Shown in pieces: positions 16,616 to 26,900 of a stretch of 64,000 nt of DNA; positions within the stretch are counted from its first letter, which is position 1, and every line of letters begins with the position of its first letter. The stretch comes from MWEI01 sp964600235. Its GTDB lineage: Bacteria; Desulfobacterota; Desulfomonilia; UBA1062. The translations under genes were made by a program, and so were the position numbers. The notes below the pieces were generated by a model that had not been told where the DNA came from, did no database searches, and saw only the letters and a program-made list of their open reading frames with translations. The DNA lies in the NCBI GenBank assembly GCA_964600235.1, contig CAZRIV010000001.1, positions 186,001-250,000 of the forward strand, in the 5' to 3' direction.

Positions 16616-17286
16616 TAGCACAAAGTCTTATGGGGATTCTGGCCGGTTCGGTCCTCTGGCTGGACAGGGTTTATATTTTCCAGTTCATGCTCAGCCGCCC
16701 TCTGATCATGGGACCTATCATCGCAGGGATTATGGGCGATATAAAGATCGGGCTGATCATCGGTGCGTCATTGGAACTTCTCTGGCTCAATGCACCACCG
16801 GTCGGGAGTTATCTCCCAAACGACGAGAGCTTCTGCACGGCCGTTGCCGTACCTGTGGCCTTTTTCGCTGCCCCTGTTATGGACCAGATACCGGTATCAG
16901 GGTTGTCAATCCTTTTATGCTTGCCGGTTGCCCTCATGGGCAAAGCCTTGGATACCCGTTTGAGGAACCTCAATGAGGGTCTCATCGCCCCCGGTGAGGA
17001 GATCCTGTCAAAGGTTATCTCAAAGGCCGTAATAAAGGCCATAGCAAGGGCATTTCTCTTTGCATTTATTTCCATATCCGCCTGTGTCATCCTCTTTGGG
17101 GCGCTCATACATGTCATAGCACCCCTGATCCCTGAGACGCTCATGCCCGTATTGAAGTTCATGCCCTTCGCCTGCGTCATTATCGGTCTTGCGGCGCTCA
17201 TATCAAAAGAGCTACCGAGCAGAATACATACAGGATTGTTCCTCCTCGGCATGACCATTGTCCTCCTCATAACATGGATTCTCTGA
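16612..17286 (+). CDS. PTS mannose-family EIIC membrane component
   Basis: The 224-residue protein has about six hydrophobic segments and the EIIC-Man signature LIIGASLELLWLNAPPVGSYLP. It would form the membrane channel with an EIID subunit, but no EIID gene follows. The next gene begins inside its last codons (13-nt overlap) and is a RimI-PyrK fusion. HPr and enzyme I genes are also not in the window. Confidence 0.88.
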   Translation: MIAQSLMGILAGSVLWLDRVYIFQFMLSRPLIMGPIIAGIMGDIKIGLIIGASLELLWLNAPPVGSYLPNDESFCTAVAVPVAFFAAPVMDQIPVSGLSILLCLPVALMGKALDTRLRNLNEGLIAPGEEILSKVISKAVIKAIARAFLFAFISISACVILFGALIHVIAPLIPETLMPVLKFMPFACVIIGLAALISKELPSRIHTGLFLLGMTIVLLITWIL

Positions 17287-18488
17287 TCATCCTTTTAGCC
17301 ACACCTGCTCATGTTAATGAAATATTGGGAATAGAGTGCATGTCTTTCCCTTCACCCTGGGACAAGGATACCTTTCTCGTTACCCTTGAAGATGCCAGAA
17401 GCAATTCATGTGTTGCCCTGGAGGAAGGGTCTGTCGTGGGTTATTGCCTTGCACTCATCAATACGAACATGGTCCATATCCTTAATCTGGCAGTGCATCC
17501 CGATTTCAGAAGAAGAGGGATAGCGAAGCAGCTTGTCAGAGAAATCCTTATGGACGCGACCATGAAAGACAAGTTATATGCCGTATTGGAGGTGAGAAAA
17601 TCCAACACGGCTGCCCGGTCGCTCTATGCATCCATGGGGTTTTCTCATGTAAGCACTTGGAACAGGTACTATACTGACACCAATGAGGATGCGGCCATTA
17701 TGGTGAAGGACATGCGATCGAATATGGTTCTTGATATCGAGTGTACCATCGTAAGGAATTGTGAGGTAGCTGAGAACACTTTTTATATGCTGCTGGAGGG
17801 GGAACATCCCCTCTGTGCGCCCGGCCAGTTTTCCATGGTCCAGGTAAATAGAGGCATGGCCCCGTTCCTCAGGAGGCCCCTGGCGATTCTTGGACAGGAC
17901 AGAAGGCACCAGGAACTCCTCTACCGTGTTAAAGGGGAGGGAACACGTATTCTCTCGGGGAAAAGGGAAGGAGAGACGGTGAAGGTGCTTGGCCCGCTGG
18001 GGAGAGGGTTTACCCGCCATGACGGGAAAAATATTATCTATGTCGCAGGTGGAACAGGTCTGCCGCCTATTCTTTCACTGGCTGAACGCGTCAGGTCGGG
18101 CCACTTTATCATAGGCGCAAGAAACCGGCACGACCTGCCGTTGCTCGAACGCATCCAATCCATACAAAACACACAAACCATCGTGATGACCGAGGACGGC
18201 TCTCTGGGCAGGAAAGGCCTTGCTACAGAAGCCATAAGTGATGTCATCAGCAGCACAGATACCCCTGATGAAAACTTCATCTATGCGTGCGGCCCGGAAG
18301 GCATGCTCAGAGAGGTGTGCAGGTTGGCTGCAAAAACGGGAATACCCTGCGAGATATCCCTTGAAGAGCGTATGTCCTGCGGTTTCGGTGCCTGCACGGG
18401 CTGCATGGTTCGAACCGTCAACGGCAATAAGCGGGTCTGCAAAGAAGGTCCTGTTTTCAATGCCCTTGACATTATATGGAGCTGCTAA
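17274..18488 (+). CDS. fusion: RimI-type N-acetyltransferase + PyrK dihydroorotate dehydrogenase electron-transfer subunit
   Basis: One open frame of 404 codons encodes two recognisable enzymes. Residues 1-148 are a GNAT domain of RimI type (acetyl-CoA motif HPDFRRRGIA, then NTAARSLYASMGF), which acetylates the N terminus of ribosomal protein S18. Residues 151-404 are PyrK: FAD motif RRPLAI, NAD-binding YVAGGTGLPP, and the 2Fe-2S ligands in SCGFGACTGC plus a later Cys. Met147 and Met151 at the junction could act as internal starts, but no stop codon separates the halves. pyrD follows with TAATG coupling, so the PyrK half has its normal partner. Confidence 0.9.
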   Translation: MDSLIILLATPAHVNEILGIECMSFPSPWDKDTFLVTLEDARSNSCVALEEGSVVGYCLALINTNMVHILNLAVHPDFRRRGIAKQLVREILMDATMKDKLYAVLEVRKSNTAARSLYASMGFSHVSTWNRYYTDTNEDAAIMVKDMRSNMVLDIECTIVRNCEVAENTFYMLLEGEHPLCAPGQFSMVQVNRGMAPFLRRPLAILGQDRRHQELLYRVKGEGTRILSGKREGETVKVLGPLGRGFTRHDGKNIIYVAGGTGLPPILSLAERVRSGHFIIGARNRHDLPLLERIQSIQNTQTIVMTEDGSLGRKGLATEAISDVISSTDTPDENFIYACGPEGMLREVCRLAAKTGIPCEISLEERMSCGFGACTGCMVRTVNGNKRVCKEGPVFNALDIIWSC

Positions 18489-19396
18489 TGGACACGTCGG
18501 TAAGGCTGACCCCAGGGCTGCTTTTGAAGAACCCTCTTCTCAGTGCGTCAGGAACCTTTGCCTATGGTGAGGAATTCTCCGAGTTCTTTGACTTGGGGAT
18601 TCTTGGCGGAATAGTTACGAAAGGCCTCTCCCTTGCACCGAAGGAAGGAAATCCGACCCCTCGGATCGTGGAGACTCACTGCGGGATGATCAACTCCATC
18701 GGGCTCGAGAATATCGGTATACCCAGTTTTGTACGCGAGAAGCTCCCATTCCTGATGAAATACGATACACTCAGGATCGTGAATTTTTTCGGTACGACAG
18801 AAGATGAGTACCTGCATGCCGCGCAGGCCCTTGACAAAGACGGTATATCCGCCTTGGAGATGAATGTCTCCTGCCCCAATGTAAAGAAAGGGGGAATCGA
18901 GTTCGGGAGAGACCCAGAAGGTCTGTATACCCTTGTAAAGAAGGTTCGTGAAGCCTGTTCAAAACCCCTGATCGTAAAACTTTCACCCATGGTGACCGAC
19001 ATTACCGCCATCGCACAGGCGGTGAAAGAGGCCAAGGCAGATGCCGTCACCTGTTCAAATACACTGCCTGCAATGGCCATAGACGAGAAAACCAGGCGGC
19101 CGGTCCTCGGCAATGTTATCGGTGGTCTTTCCGGCCCGGCCATTAAACCTGTTGCCCTAAAAATTGTCTGGGACGTCTCCAGGGCCGTTAACATACCTGT
19201 TATTGCCTCGGGCGGCATCTCGACCGCGCAGGATGTCATACAATTCATGCTCGCAGGTGCTACGGCAGTACAGATAGGCAGTGCAGCTCTTCGTGACCCG
19301 TTCTGCTACGTTAAAATCGCAGAAGATATTCGAACATATATGGCTCAAAACCATATTCATGCCATTTCTGAACTCATTGGAGCACTTGAAACTTGA
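18488..19396 (+). CDS. pyrD: dihydroorotate dehydrogenase catalytic subunit PyrD (class 1B)
   Basis: This enzyme oxidises dihydroorotate to orotate in pyrimidine synthesis and, in class 1B, passes electrons through PyrK to NAD. The 302-residue protein has KNPLLSASGTFAYGEEF, the catalytic Cys in MNVSCPNVKKGG and the FMN-phosphate motif IASGGIST. The ATG at 18488 overlaps the upstream stop as TAATG. An in-frame ATG four codons earlier is less likely. A terminator hairpin follows. Confidence 0.95.
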   Translation: MDTSVRLTPGLLLKNPLLSASGTFAYGEEFSEFFDLGILGGIVTKGLSLAPKEGNPTPRIVETHCGMINSIGLENIGIPSFVREKLPFLMKYDTLRIVNFFGTTEDEYLHAAQALDKDGISALEMNVSCPNVKKGGIEFGRDPEGLYTLVKKVREACSKPLIVKLSPMVTDITAIAQAVKEAKADAVTCSNTLPAMAIDEKTRRPVLGNVIGGLSGPAIKPVALKIVWDVSRAVNIPVIASGGISTAQDVIQFMLAGATAVQIGSAALRDPFCYVKIAEDIRTYMAQNHIHAISELIGALET

Positions 19397-19431
19397 CATG
19401 ATCCCTCCCCAAGACTGCCCGGGGCAAAGCT

Positions 19432-19469
19432 GAAGAAATCCCTGCAATGAGGCAGGGAGACTTCTTTTT
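19432..19469 (+). terminator. rho-independent terminator after pyrD
   Basis: TCCCTGC and GCAGGGA form a 7-bp stem with a 6-nt loop, extended by an outer GAAG/CTTC pair across a small internal loop and followed by TTTTTG. It separates the rapZ-pyrD operon from comEC. Confidence 0.7.
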
Positions 19470-19529
19470 GCCATTGTCTGAGGCACAACGATTAACTTGA
19501 CTTGCATTAATAGTTGAGGAGGCCTCGCA

Positions 19530-21815
19530 ATGCTCGGTCTCACAGGCAGGTCCAACCCCCTTGTTGTTGTCTTCACTGCGCTATGCAGCGGAATACTTTT
19601 CTATCATAAAGATTTACCTGCTTTTCTCTTCTGTGCTGCCATGCTTCTGCTCCTTGCATCCAGATCCAGGATCCCGCATGCTTTAATGGGATTTATATTA
19701 GGTTTTGTTTCTGCGAACCTTGCCCCGTCATGGGTAGAACTCAAGGATGGATTGCATGTTATCCAGGGTGTGGTCTGCGAATCCTATTATGATACGGGTA
19801 CATACTCCCTTATATTAAGAAAGGTTACCGTGGATGGGACATGGGTGAGGGGATACGCTCGGTTGAATGTTCATAGAAACGTCGTTGTGCTCGGGTCCGG
19901 ATCGGTCATAAGTGCGAAGGCAAACATCAGGGGCCAAACGGGACTCGGGAATGAGCATGAGTTTGACTATAAAAAATTTCTCCTTTCCAAGAATATCGTA
20001 CTCAAAGGTTCAATAGACAGTGCCGATCATGTTGAAATAAGGCGATACGTGCGGCCGCACGGGTTGAAACATGATATCAATACATCGTTATCAAGACTTG
20101 CCAGCCCCGAGTCCGAGATATTGAAGGCCATGATCACGGGGGATACCTCAGGAATTACCGATACCATACGGGACAGCTTTAACTCTCTGGGCATATCGCA
20201 CCTCATAGCCATCTCAGGTCTTCACATGTCCATTGTCATCTGCATATGTTATTCCATAATCTTTTGCTTACTGAGATTGATACCGCCACTGTCTCTCAGG
20301 ATCGATGCACCTCTTATCGCAAGAACAGGTGCCATTATCGGTGTTGCCGCATACACCCTGTTCGTTGGCCCTCATATCCCAACCCTACGAGCAGGGATCA
20401 TGGCAAGTTGTGTCATTCTCGGCTTTTTCCTGAAGAGGAGAGCACATGTCCTGGACGCTCTTTCCTTTGCAGGCATAATCGTCCTGATTTTCTGGCCCCA
20501 TTCCATTTATTCTGCGAGTTTTCTACTATCATTCAGCGCTGTCCTGGGGATCATTGCTACTATGGAAAAGGGAGCCGAATTGCCCGGGTGGTTCCTGCTC
20601 CTCATAATCCCTGTCGTCGCGGCGGCCTTTACCATGCCCATAATCATCTACCTGTTCGGCTTCATATCTTATGCAGGTATAATAGTTAACATCGTAGTAG
20701 TCCCGTTTTTCAGTATTGCGATCATGCCACTAGGTATTTTTGGTCTTCTCGTCTATCCCCTCTCCGGCACACTGGCTTCCTTCATATTCTCACTGGATTG
20801 CGATGCGATAGGTCTTCTTCTCCATCTGAGTAATGCCATAGGATCCATGATTGCCTTCCCACGACCCTGGTTATTCTGGGTTTTTATTTGCTATGGGAGT
20901 CTTATAGTCGCCTTCTTCGCCGAAAGGAAAAGGCTGTGCACCTTGGTTCTTGCATTCCTCAGCCTGGCAATCGTCTCCGTGCCTTTGGTTCAGCATTATA
21001 TCGCCATATCAAGGCCTCTCTGTTTCGATTTTATCAGCGTGGGCCAGGGGGACAGCACCCTGATAACCAAGGGGGCACATGTGATCCTCATCGATGCCGG
21101 GCCTTCACAGGCCGGCTTCGACACGGGCAGGTACGTCGTAGCACCCCACCTTCTGCGCAGAGGTATTACTGCCCTTGATCTTGTTATTGTAACCCACATG
21201 CACCCTGATCATGCGGGAGGAATCCCCTATATCCTTGAAAGATTACCGGTCAAAGGGGTCTGGGTCAACTCAACCCATTGCGGAAATCCCTGCTTTGACG
21301 ATGTGGACCGGGTCGCAAGGAGAAAGGATGTGACCATAAAGGAAGTCGGCCTCGGCGAAAAACTTTATCTGGGGGACATGTCCATTCATGTGTTGGGGCC
21401 TATCAAGCCCTGGCATCTCGATAAGGGCAATCATGATGAAAATATGCGATCCGTTGTCGTACTTGCGGGAGACAAAAGCATGAAAGGACTTTTCATGGGA
21501 GATGCAGATATGTTAGGCGAACTTGTCCTGACACATTTGAGAATGGATATCAGGGCACATATCCTCAAGGTGGCGCACCATGGAAGCAGGAGATCATGCC
21601 TGGAACCTTTTCTGGATGAAGTCATGCCAGAGATCGCAGTTATCAGCTGCGGAGCGAACAACGCCTACGGCGACCCATCGCCCGACCCACTACAGAGGCT
21701 CCGTAACCGTGGGATAAGTACCTACAGGACAGACATACATGGGGGGGTTACGATTACATCTTTGTCACCGTCATTCAAGGTAAAGTCGGGCCGTTTATCT
21801 GCCGATATTCATTAG
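19530..21815 (+). CDS. comEC: DNA internalization channel ComEC/Rec2
   Basis: ComEC carries single-stranded DNA across the inner membrane during natural transformation. The 761-residue protein has an N-terminal membrane and soluble region (residues 1-190), the multi-helix competence domain (about 200-480, with SHLIAISGLHMSIV) and a C-terminal metallo-beta-lactamase-like domain (HMHPDHAGG near 560, and KVAHHGSRRS). All three expected parts are present. The ATG is preceded by GAGGAGG. The minor pilin genes begin 21 bp downstream, consistent with a shared role in DNA uptake. Confidence 0.93.
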   Translation: MLGLTGRSNPLVVVFTALCSGILFYHKDLPAFLFCAAMLLLLASRSRIPHALMGFILGFVSANLAPSWVELKDGLHVIQGVVCESYYDTGTYSLILRKVTVDGTWVRGYARLNVHRNVVVLGSGSVISAKANIRGQTGLGNEHEFDYKKFLLSKNIVLKGSIDSADHVEIRRYVRPHGLKHDINTSLSRLASPESEILKAMITGDTSGITDTIRDSFNSLGISHLIAISGLHMSIVICICYSIIFCLLRLIPPLSLRIDAPLIARTGAIIGVAAYTLFVGPHIPTLRAGIMASCVILGFFLKRRAHVLDALSFAGIIVLIFWPHSIYSASFLLSFSAVLGIIATMEKGAELPGWFLLLIIPVVAAAFTMPIIIYLFGFISYAGIIVNIVVVPFFSIAIMPLGIFGLLVYPLSGTLASFIFSLDCDAIGLLLHLSNAIGSMIAFPRPWLFWVFICYGSLIVAFFAERKRLCTLVLAFLSLAIVSVPLVQHYIAISRPLCFDFISVGQGDSTLITKGAHVILIDAGPSQAGFDTGRYVVAPHLLRRGITALDLVIVTHMHPDHAGGIPYILERLPVKGVWVNSTHCGNPCFDDVDRVARRKDVTIKEVGLGEKLYLGDMSIHVLGPIKPWHLDKGNHDENMRSVVVLAGDKSMKGLFMGDADMLGELVLTHLRMDIRAHILKVAHHGSRRSCLEPFLDEVMPEIAVISCGANNAYGDPSPDPLQRLRNRGISTYRTDIHGGVTITSLSPSFKVKSGRLSADIH

Positions 21816-21836
21816 GAAGGATCAGGAGGGAGTGGA

Positions 21837-22346
21837 TTGCATAGTCATCATGGCCAGATATTAAAAGTAGACAAGAAGGCAGGGTTCACCCTTATTGAAC
21901 TGATAATGGTATTTACCATCATAGGCATACTGGCAGCGATTGCGATACCGAATATGAGTGGCTGGAACTCCAAGAGAGAATTGGAAAGAACAGCCCGCGA
22001 GTTGTTCTCGAATATCCAGCTGGCCCGGAGCCAGGCAATCACTCTGGGAAGAAATGTCGTGATCCAGGTCAATGTTGCTGATGACTGGTATCAGATTCAG
22101 GATATAAAAGGATCTGTGATTGTTTCACAGAAGCCCATGCCACGAGGTGTCAACATTGTGAGTGCACCGAATTTTCCCATGAGTGCGACAGTGAATACGG
22201 CCGGCATCGATCCGCGAGGTTTCTCGACCATAGGGCTTGATGGCGCTGTGGGGATAAGAGGGGATAACCTACCCGCGAATAACAATACGAGGTTCATCGT
22301 GCTCACAACCGGCGGTTCAGTAAGGATACAAAACACATGGCCATGA
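21837..22346 (+). CDS. fimT: type IV minor pilin, GspH/FimT family
   Basis: The 169-residue prepilin has a 14-residue basic leader followed by the peptidase III site AGFTLIEL with Glu5 and a hydrophobic N-terminal helix. Then comes RARELFSNIQLARSQAI-type sequence typical of GspH/FimT. The start is a TTG at 21837 preceded by AGGAGGG at 6 nt. FimT relatives bind DNA in some competent bacteria, and comEC is the upstream neighbour. Its stop overlaps the next start. Confidence 0.88.
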   Translation: MHSHHGQILKVDKKAGFTLIELIMVFTIIGILAAIAIPNMSGWNSKRELERTARELFSNIQLARSQAITLGRNVVIQVNVADDWYQIQDIKGSVIVSQKPMPRGVNIVSAPNFPMSATVNTAGIDPRGFSTIGLDGAVGIRGDNLPANNNTRFIVLTTGGSVRIQNTWP

Positions 22347-22981
22347 AATTGATGAGTATACTCCGCAGTAACAGAGGTCTTACCCTCGTTGAACTCATGA
22401 TCGTTCTGGTGTTGTCACTCATGCTCATGGCTGCGGTATTCCTCACTTATCAACTGCAGTCCGGATCAGGCCAGTCGGAAATGAGAAAGGCAGCCATCCA
22501 GCAGGATCTGAGAGCCATGATGGAGGTCATAACCCTCGACATCATGCATGCCGGGCTAGACCCTAAGATTACTGGCACCATCGAGGGAATTCCGGAGGAT
22601 ATAAGCTCTCGAAACACCCTGCGCGTGGTGATGGACCTCGATCAAAGTGGTTCAACAAGTAATGCCGCAACTGATGCAGAAGAGGTGATAACATACAGCC
22701 TGAACGGTACTAACCTGCAGAGAACCAGCGATAACAGCGGTGTTACCAGGATCATCGGGAACAATGTCTCCGGACTGACGTTCACCTATATGGACAAAGA
22801 TTTTCAGAACATAACACCTGCCGGAAACGCGACCCTCAACCTGGCCGTGGCCCAGTCTGTGAGGTTTATAGCGGTGAGCATCACCGTGCAGGACGATCGC
22901 CCAGATGTCCAGACAGGCAATGCCATCCAGAGAACCCTCACCCGTACGATATGCAGACGCAATGGAGTAGATACAGACTGA
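22337..22981 (+). CDS. pilW: type IV minor pilin PilW-like
   Basis: The 214-residue prepilin has the cleavage site RGLTLVEL followed by a hydrophobic helix of about 20 residues. The C-terminal part has alternating beta-rich segments and the PilW-like phrase DAEEVITYSLNGTNLQR. It overlaps the upstream pilin by 10 nt. The product probably takes part in the tip-priming complex with PilV, PilX and PilY1. Confidence 0.85.
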   Translation: MAMKLMSILRSNRGLTLVELMIVLVLSLMLMAAVFLTYQLQSGSGQSEMRKAAIQQDLRAMMEVITLDIMHAGLDPKITGTIEGIPEDISSRNTLRVVMDLDQSGSTSNAATDAEEVITYSLNGTNLQRTSDNSGVTRIIGNNVSGLTFTYMDKDFQNITPAGNATLNLAVAQSVRFIAVSITVQDDRPDVQTGNAIQRTLTRTICRRNGVDTD

Positions 22982-22986
22982 GAGCT

Positions 22987-23400
22987 ATGAAAAAAAACCT
23001 TTTACAATCCCTCAAGACAAAAACAGGCGGGTTCACGCTTATTGAGCTTGTAGTGGCTATACTCATCTTTGCCATCGGCATAGTGGGCGTGTTGAAGATG
23101 CATCAGGCTTCTGTCCAGGCGAACAGCTACAACATGCAGCTTTCCGAAGCGGTCGCCCTTGCCCAGAACCAACTCGAAATCCTCCATGGTCTGGCGTTTA
23201 CGAACACATCCATGTCGGTCGGTGTTCACCCCACAACGATTATCCCCTCGCCGAGAGGCATCTTCTATAATCGCTCATGGCTTGTCACTGCTCCGGCGAC
23301 CTCGTTCGCCACAAGGACGGTCGCTTTGAGCGTCACATGGCAGGAAAAGAATGTCAATCACGGTGTTCACATGAATGTAATCTGGGATGAACTATACTAG
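22987..23400 (+). CDS. pilV: type IV minor pilin PilV-like
   Basis: The 137-residue prepilin starts at an ATG 5 bp after the pilW stop. A basic leader precedes GGFTLIELVVAI, then FAIGIVGVLKMHQAS, the PilV/GspI-type N terminus. An in-frame ATG 12 codons earlier would overlap pilW and adds no leader features. Confidence 0.83.
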   Translation: MKKNLLQSLKTKTGGFTLIELVVAILIFAIGIVGVLKMHQASVQANSYNMQLSEAVALAQNQLEILHGLAFTNTSMSVGVHPTTIIPSPRGIFYNRSWLVTAPATSFATRTVALSVTWQEKNVNHGVHMNVIWDELY

Positions 23401-23431
23401 CAGACTGGACAATGGAATTATGGAGCACAGT

Positions 23432-23878
23432 ATGACGAGAAATTTATTAAAGAACGAGCAGGGAGTAGTCCTCGTGCTGGTGCTGATAATCCTTGTCGCA
23501 GCCATCATCATGGGTGTCATGACCATTAGGACCACGTCACTTGATACCAAGATGGCGGGAAATGACCGCAGGTATATCACCAACTTCAACAATCTTGAAA
23601 GTTCGATAACTTATGTGCTCCTCTGGAATACGGCAGCACTCTCGAACATCGGTGCAAACGTTGGTCAGACCTATACCTATCCTGCAAATACGCTCCCAGG
23701 AGACTTAAATGATGTGACGATTTCCGTGAGGCTTGAAGATATTCGACCAGCTCCACGCGGGTCAGGGAATGATACAGACCTTGATTGCCGTTACTATATC
23801 CTCGATGCAGAAGACGAAAATAAGATACAGCACATAACTGTCGGTGCATACAAGGTATTTCCGAGCCTTACCGAATAA
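23432..23878 (+). CDS. pilX: PilX-like pilus assembly protein
   Basis: The 148-residue protein has a short basic N terminus and the sequence NEQGVVLVLVLIILVA, a PilX_N-type hydrophobic start. It lacks the Glu at +5 that other prepilins carry. The start at 23432 is supported by GGAG 6 nt upstream. In-frame Met codons at 23387 and 23420 are alternatives. It is positioned, as usual, between pilV and pilY1. Confidence 0.78.
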   Translation: MTRNLLKNEQGVVLVLVLIILVAAIIMGVMTIRTTSLDTKMAGNDRRYITNFNNLESSITYVLLWNTAALSNIGANVGQTYTYPANTLPGDLNDVTISVRLEDIRPAPRGSGNDTDLDCRYYILDAEDENKIQHITVGAYKVFPSLTE

Positions 23879-23915
23879 TTCATAAGCACATAAACGAAGA
23901 AAAAGGAGTGATGCT

Positions 23916-26900
23916 ATGAACACTCTGGATAAGAAAAATATAATGATAGGCATCATCTGCCTTCTGATGTCTGTTGCACTCAATGCCCAGGCGGACGACA
24001 TCGAGATCTTCGGCGGACGGGTCATCAATGTCCCGCCCAATGTCCTGATCATGTTCGATAACTCGGGGAGTATGTCGGGTTCGGTCAATGTCCGCAGTGG
24101 TTCTACACCCTACAACAGCGCAACGCAATATGACGGCATTTACCTCAGGACCCGGGTGTACCGGGAACTGAACAACCAATGGGAAACCTTTGCGGAAATC
24201 GGCAGCAACGAGATCGTCGACTCAACAGAGATATCCTGCTGGAATGCCAGGAACGCTTTGAACCAATACGGTCACTGGCAGGGTGCCATAACTATCAACG
24301 GAACTCATCCGTGCGGATACTACACATCAAAGAACCTCAGGACAGGCAATTACCTGAACTGGTATCAGACCATGGGCCCCGTGTATCGGGTGAAGATGGA
24401 CCTAGCCAAAGAGACCATAACAGAGCTGATCGATACGACCAGCGGTGTGCGCTTCGGCATTATGATCTTTAACAGCGATGAAGGCGGTCACCTCCTGGCC
24501 CCTCTCATGTCACGTGAGACAACAGCTGAAAAAGATGCATTGAAAACCCTCATTAACAACCTGAGTCCCCAGACATGGACTCCCCTTGCAGAGACCCTCG
24601 CCGAGTCAGGCAGATACTTTGCCCGGCAGGGCTCCTGGTTCAATTCAGGGGTGAACTACAATACACCGAGCACATACGGTGGTTCCGAGCATGCGATCCT
24701 GTGGAGGTGCCAGAAGAATTACATAATCATCATGACCGATGGTGAATCAACAAAAGACAGGAATTCTAAGCTGTGGGACACCACATACCTGAACGGCAAG
24801 GTCATCGGCGATTACGACAATGATGTAGGCACCTTGGCCAATAACCAGCACACGAGTGAATATTACTGGCTCGACAGCCCGAATCACCAGACCGCCTACA
24901 GCGATGATGGGAGCGACTATCTGGACGACGTGGCCAAGTTCCTCTACGATGAAGACCTGCTTCCGTCTACGGTCATGGACAGCAGCGGTGTCTCCTACGA
25001 CAACAGCGATTTTCCCAAGCAGAATGTCATCACCTATACCATAGGCTTTGCCATCGACCATAAGCTCCTTACCGATACGGCTGACTCCGGGCATGGCCAG
25101 GGGGACTACTTCACCACCCAGGACAATATCAGCCTGAACGAAATCTTCGACAAGATCATCGGCAGCATCCTGGCATTGAATACCCAGTACACCGCGCCTG
25201 TGGTGCCGGTGAACCGGATGAACAAGACCTATGCGGACAATGGGATCTATCTCGGCATATTCGCACCCGACCAGAATGCAGCTGGTCTGTGGAAAGGCAA
25301 TCTCAAGAAGTTCGGGTTCAGCGATATGGGGGCCATCCTTGACCGTGATGGTATTACCATTGCCACGAATGAAGATGGTTCATTTAAAGACGGAGCTCAT
25401 TCGGCATGGTATGCAGTTGAGGGACTGGAAGGACTCAATATTGACAAGGGCGGCGCTGGACAAGTACTTAAGAACCAATCCGAGAGGTACTTCAAAACCT
25501 ACAAAGAAGGGACAGGCAACATCACGTTCACCAAATCCGATATCACCAACGCAACCAGCAACATATCGGCAACAGACATGGCCGTATCCACTGATGCGGA
25601 AAGAAACGACCTGCTGGACTTCGTGCTGGCGAGGGGCATATACAATCCTGCATCCGGAAGCAGGGCACGTGAATGGATTTTGGGTGACATCATTCACTCC
25701 CAGCCGGCTGTTCTCTATGATTACGCCAATAACAAGAATGTGCTCTTTGTGGGCGCCAACGACGGTCTTCTTCATTGCTTCGTAGACAATGACCAGGGGA
25801 CGGATACCAATCTCGGAGACGATACGGTAGAAGAAAAGTGGGCATTTCTGCCCTGGGACATCCTTCCCAATCTCAGATATCTGCCCACACCGGAATCGAC
25901 TACTTATTCAACCCTGGGTGACAACGAGCATAACTACTTTGTGGACGGATCACCTGTCGTATACAAGTCGGGGAACAACAGATATCTGACCTTCGGCCTC
26001 AGGCGCGGGGGGACGAATGTGTCGACCAACGCTGACTTCACCAACCAGTTCTATACCCTCAATATCAACGATTACAATTCACCAGCATTTGCGTGGAGCG
26101 TAAAAAGGAACATCCTTGCGGCAGCAAGCTCAACCGAGATGCTCGGCCAGTCCTGGGCAACTCCGAGATTCTGCAAGATCAGACAGACCGGGGGCAGCAC
26201 CTTCGAAAATGTGGTTCTGCTTTCCGGCGGATACGACACGAATCAGGACAGCAGCACTCCTGCTGCAACTGACAGCAAGGGCAGGGCGGTGTTTGCGGTA
26301 AATGCAGACACAGGTCAGCTCGCCACCACCAATCTGAATACCTTCAATTATTCGGGTTATAACAAGATGACCCACTGCATACTAGACATCAAGTCCTTTG
26401 ACGACGATGAAGATGGTTATGATGACACCATCTACGCCCCTTCGGCGGGTGGCCATGTCTTCGCTTTCGAAAGCAAGAAGAAACAGGATGGCACGTGGAA
26501 CGGTGTATGGTCCAAGCGTCTTTTGTTCAAAGCCCAGACCAGTGGGGGCAAGAATAGAAAGTTCTTCTATGCACCTGCGGTCTCCCGTGAGATATTCAAC
26601 GGTACAATCGGCGAATTTGTCATGATTGGGTCAGGAGACCGTGAAGATCCCAATGAAACGACAGTGACCAACCGGATGTATGCCTTTAAAAACACCTGGG
26701 CCTCTCCCTGGAACGACAATGCTCCCCTTACCGATGCTGATCTTATTAACTCAGCGCCATTGTGGGGAAGCGCTTTGACCGCTGAGGAAAAAACAGACCT
26801 CGAGCAGCAGATTAAAGCCGGGAACGGATGGTACTTCAATCTCATTGACCCTGGTGAAAAGATAGTCTCTACACCACTTCTTTACGGAGGGGCACTGTAT

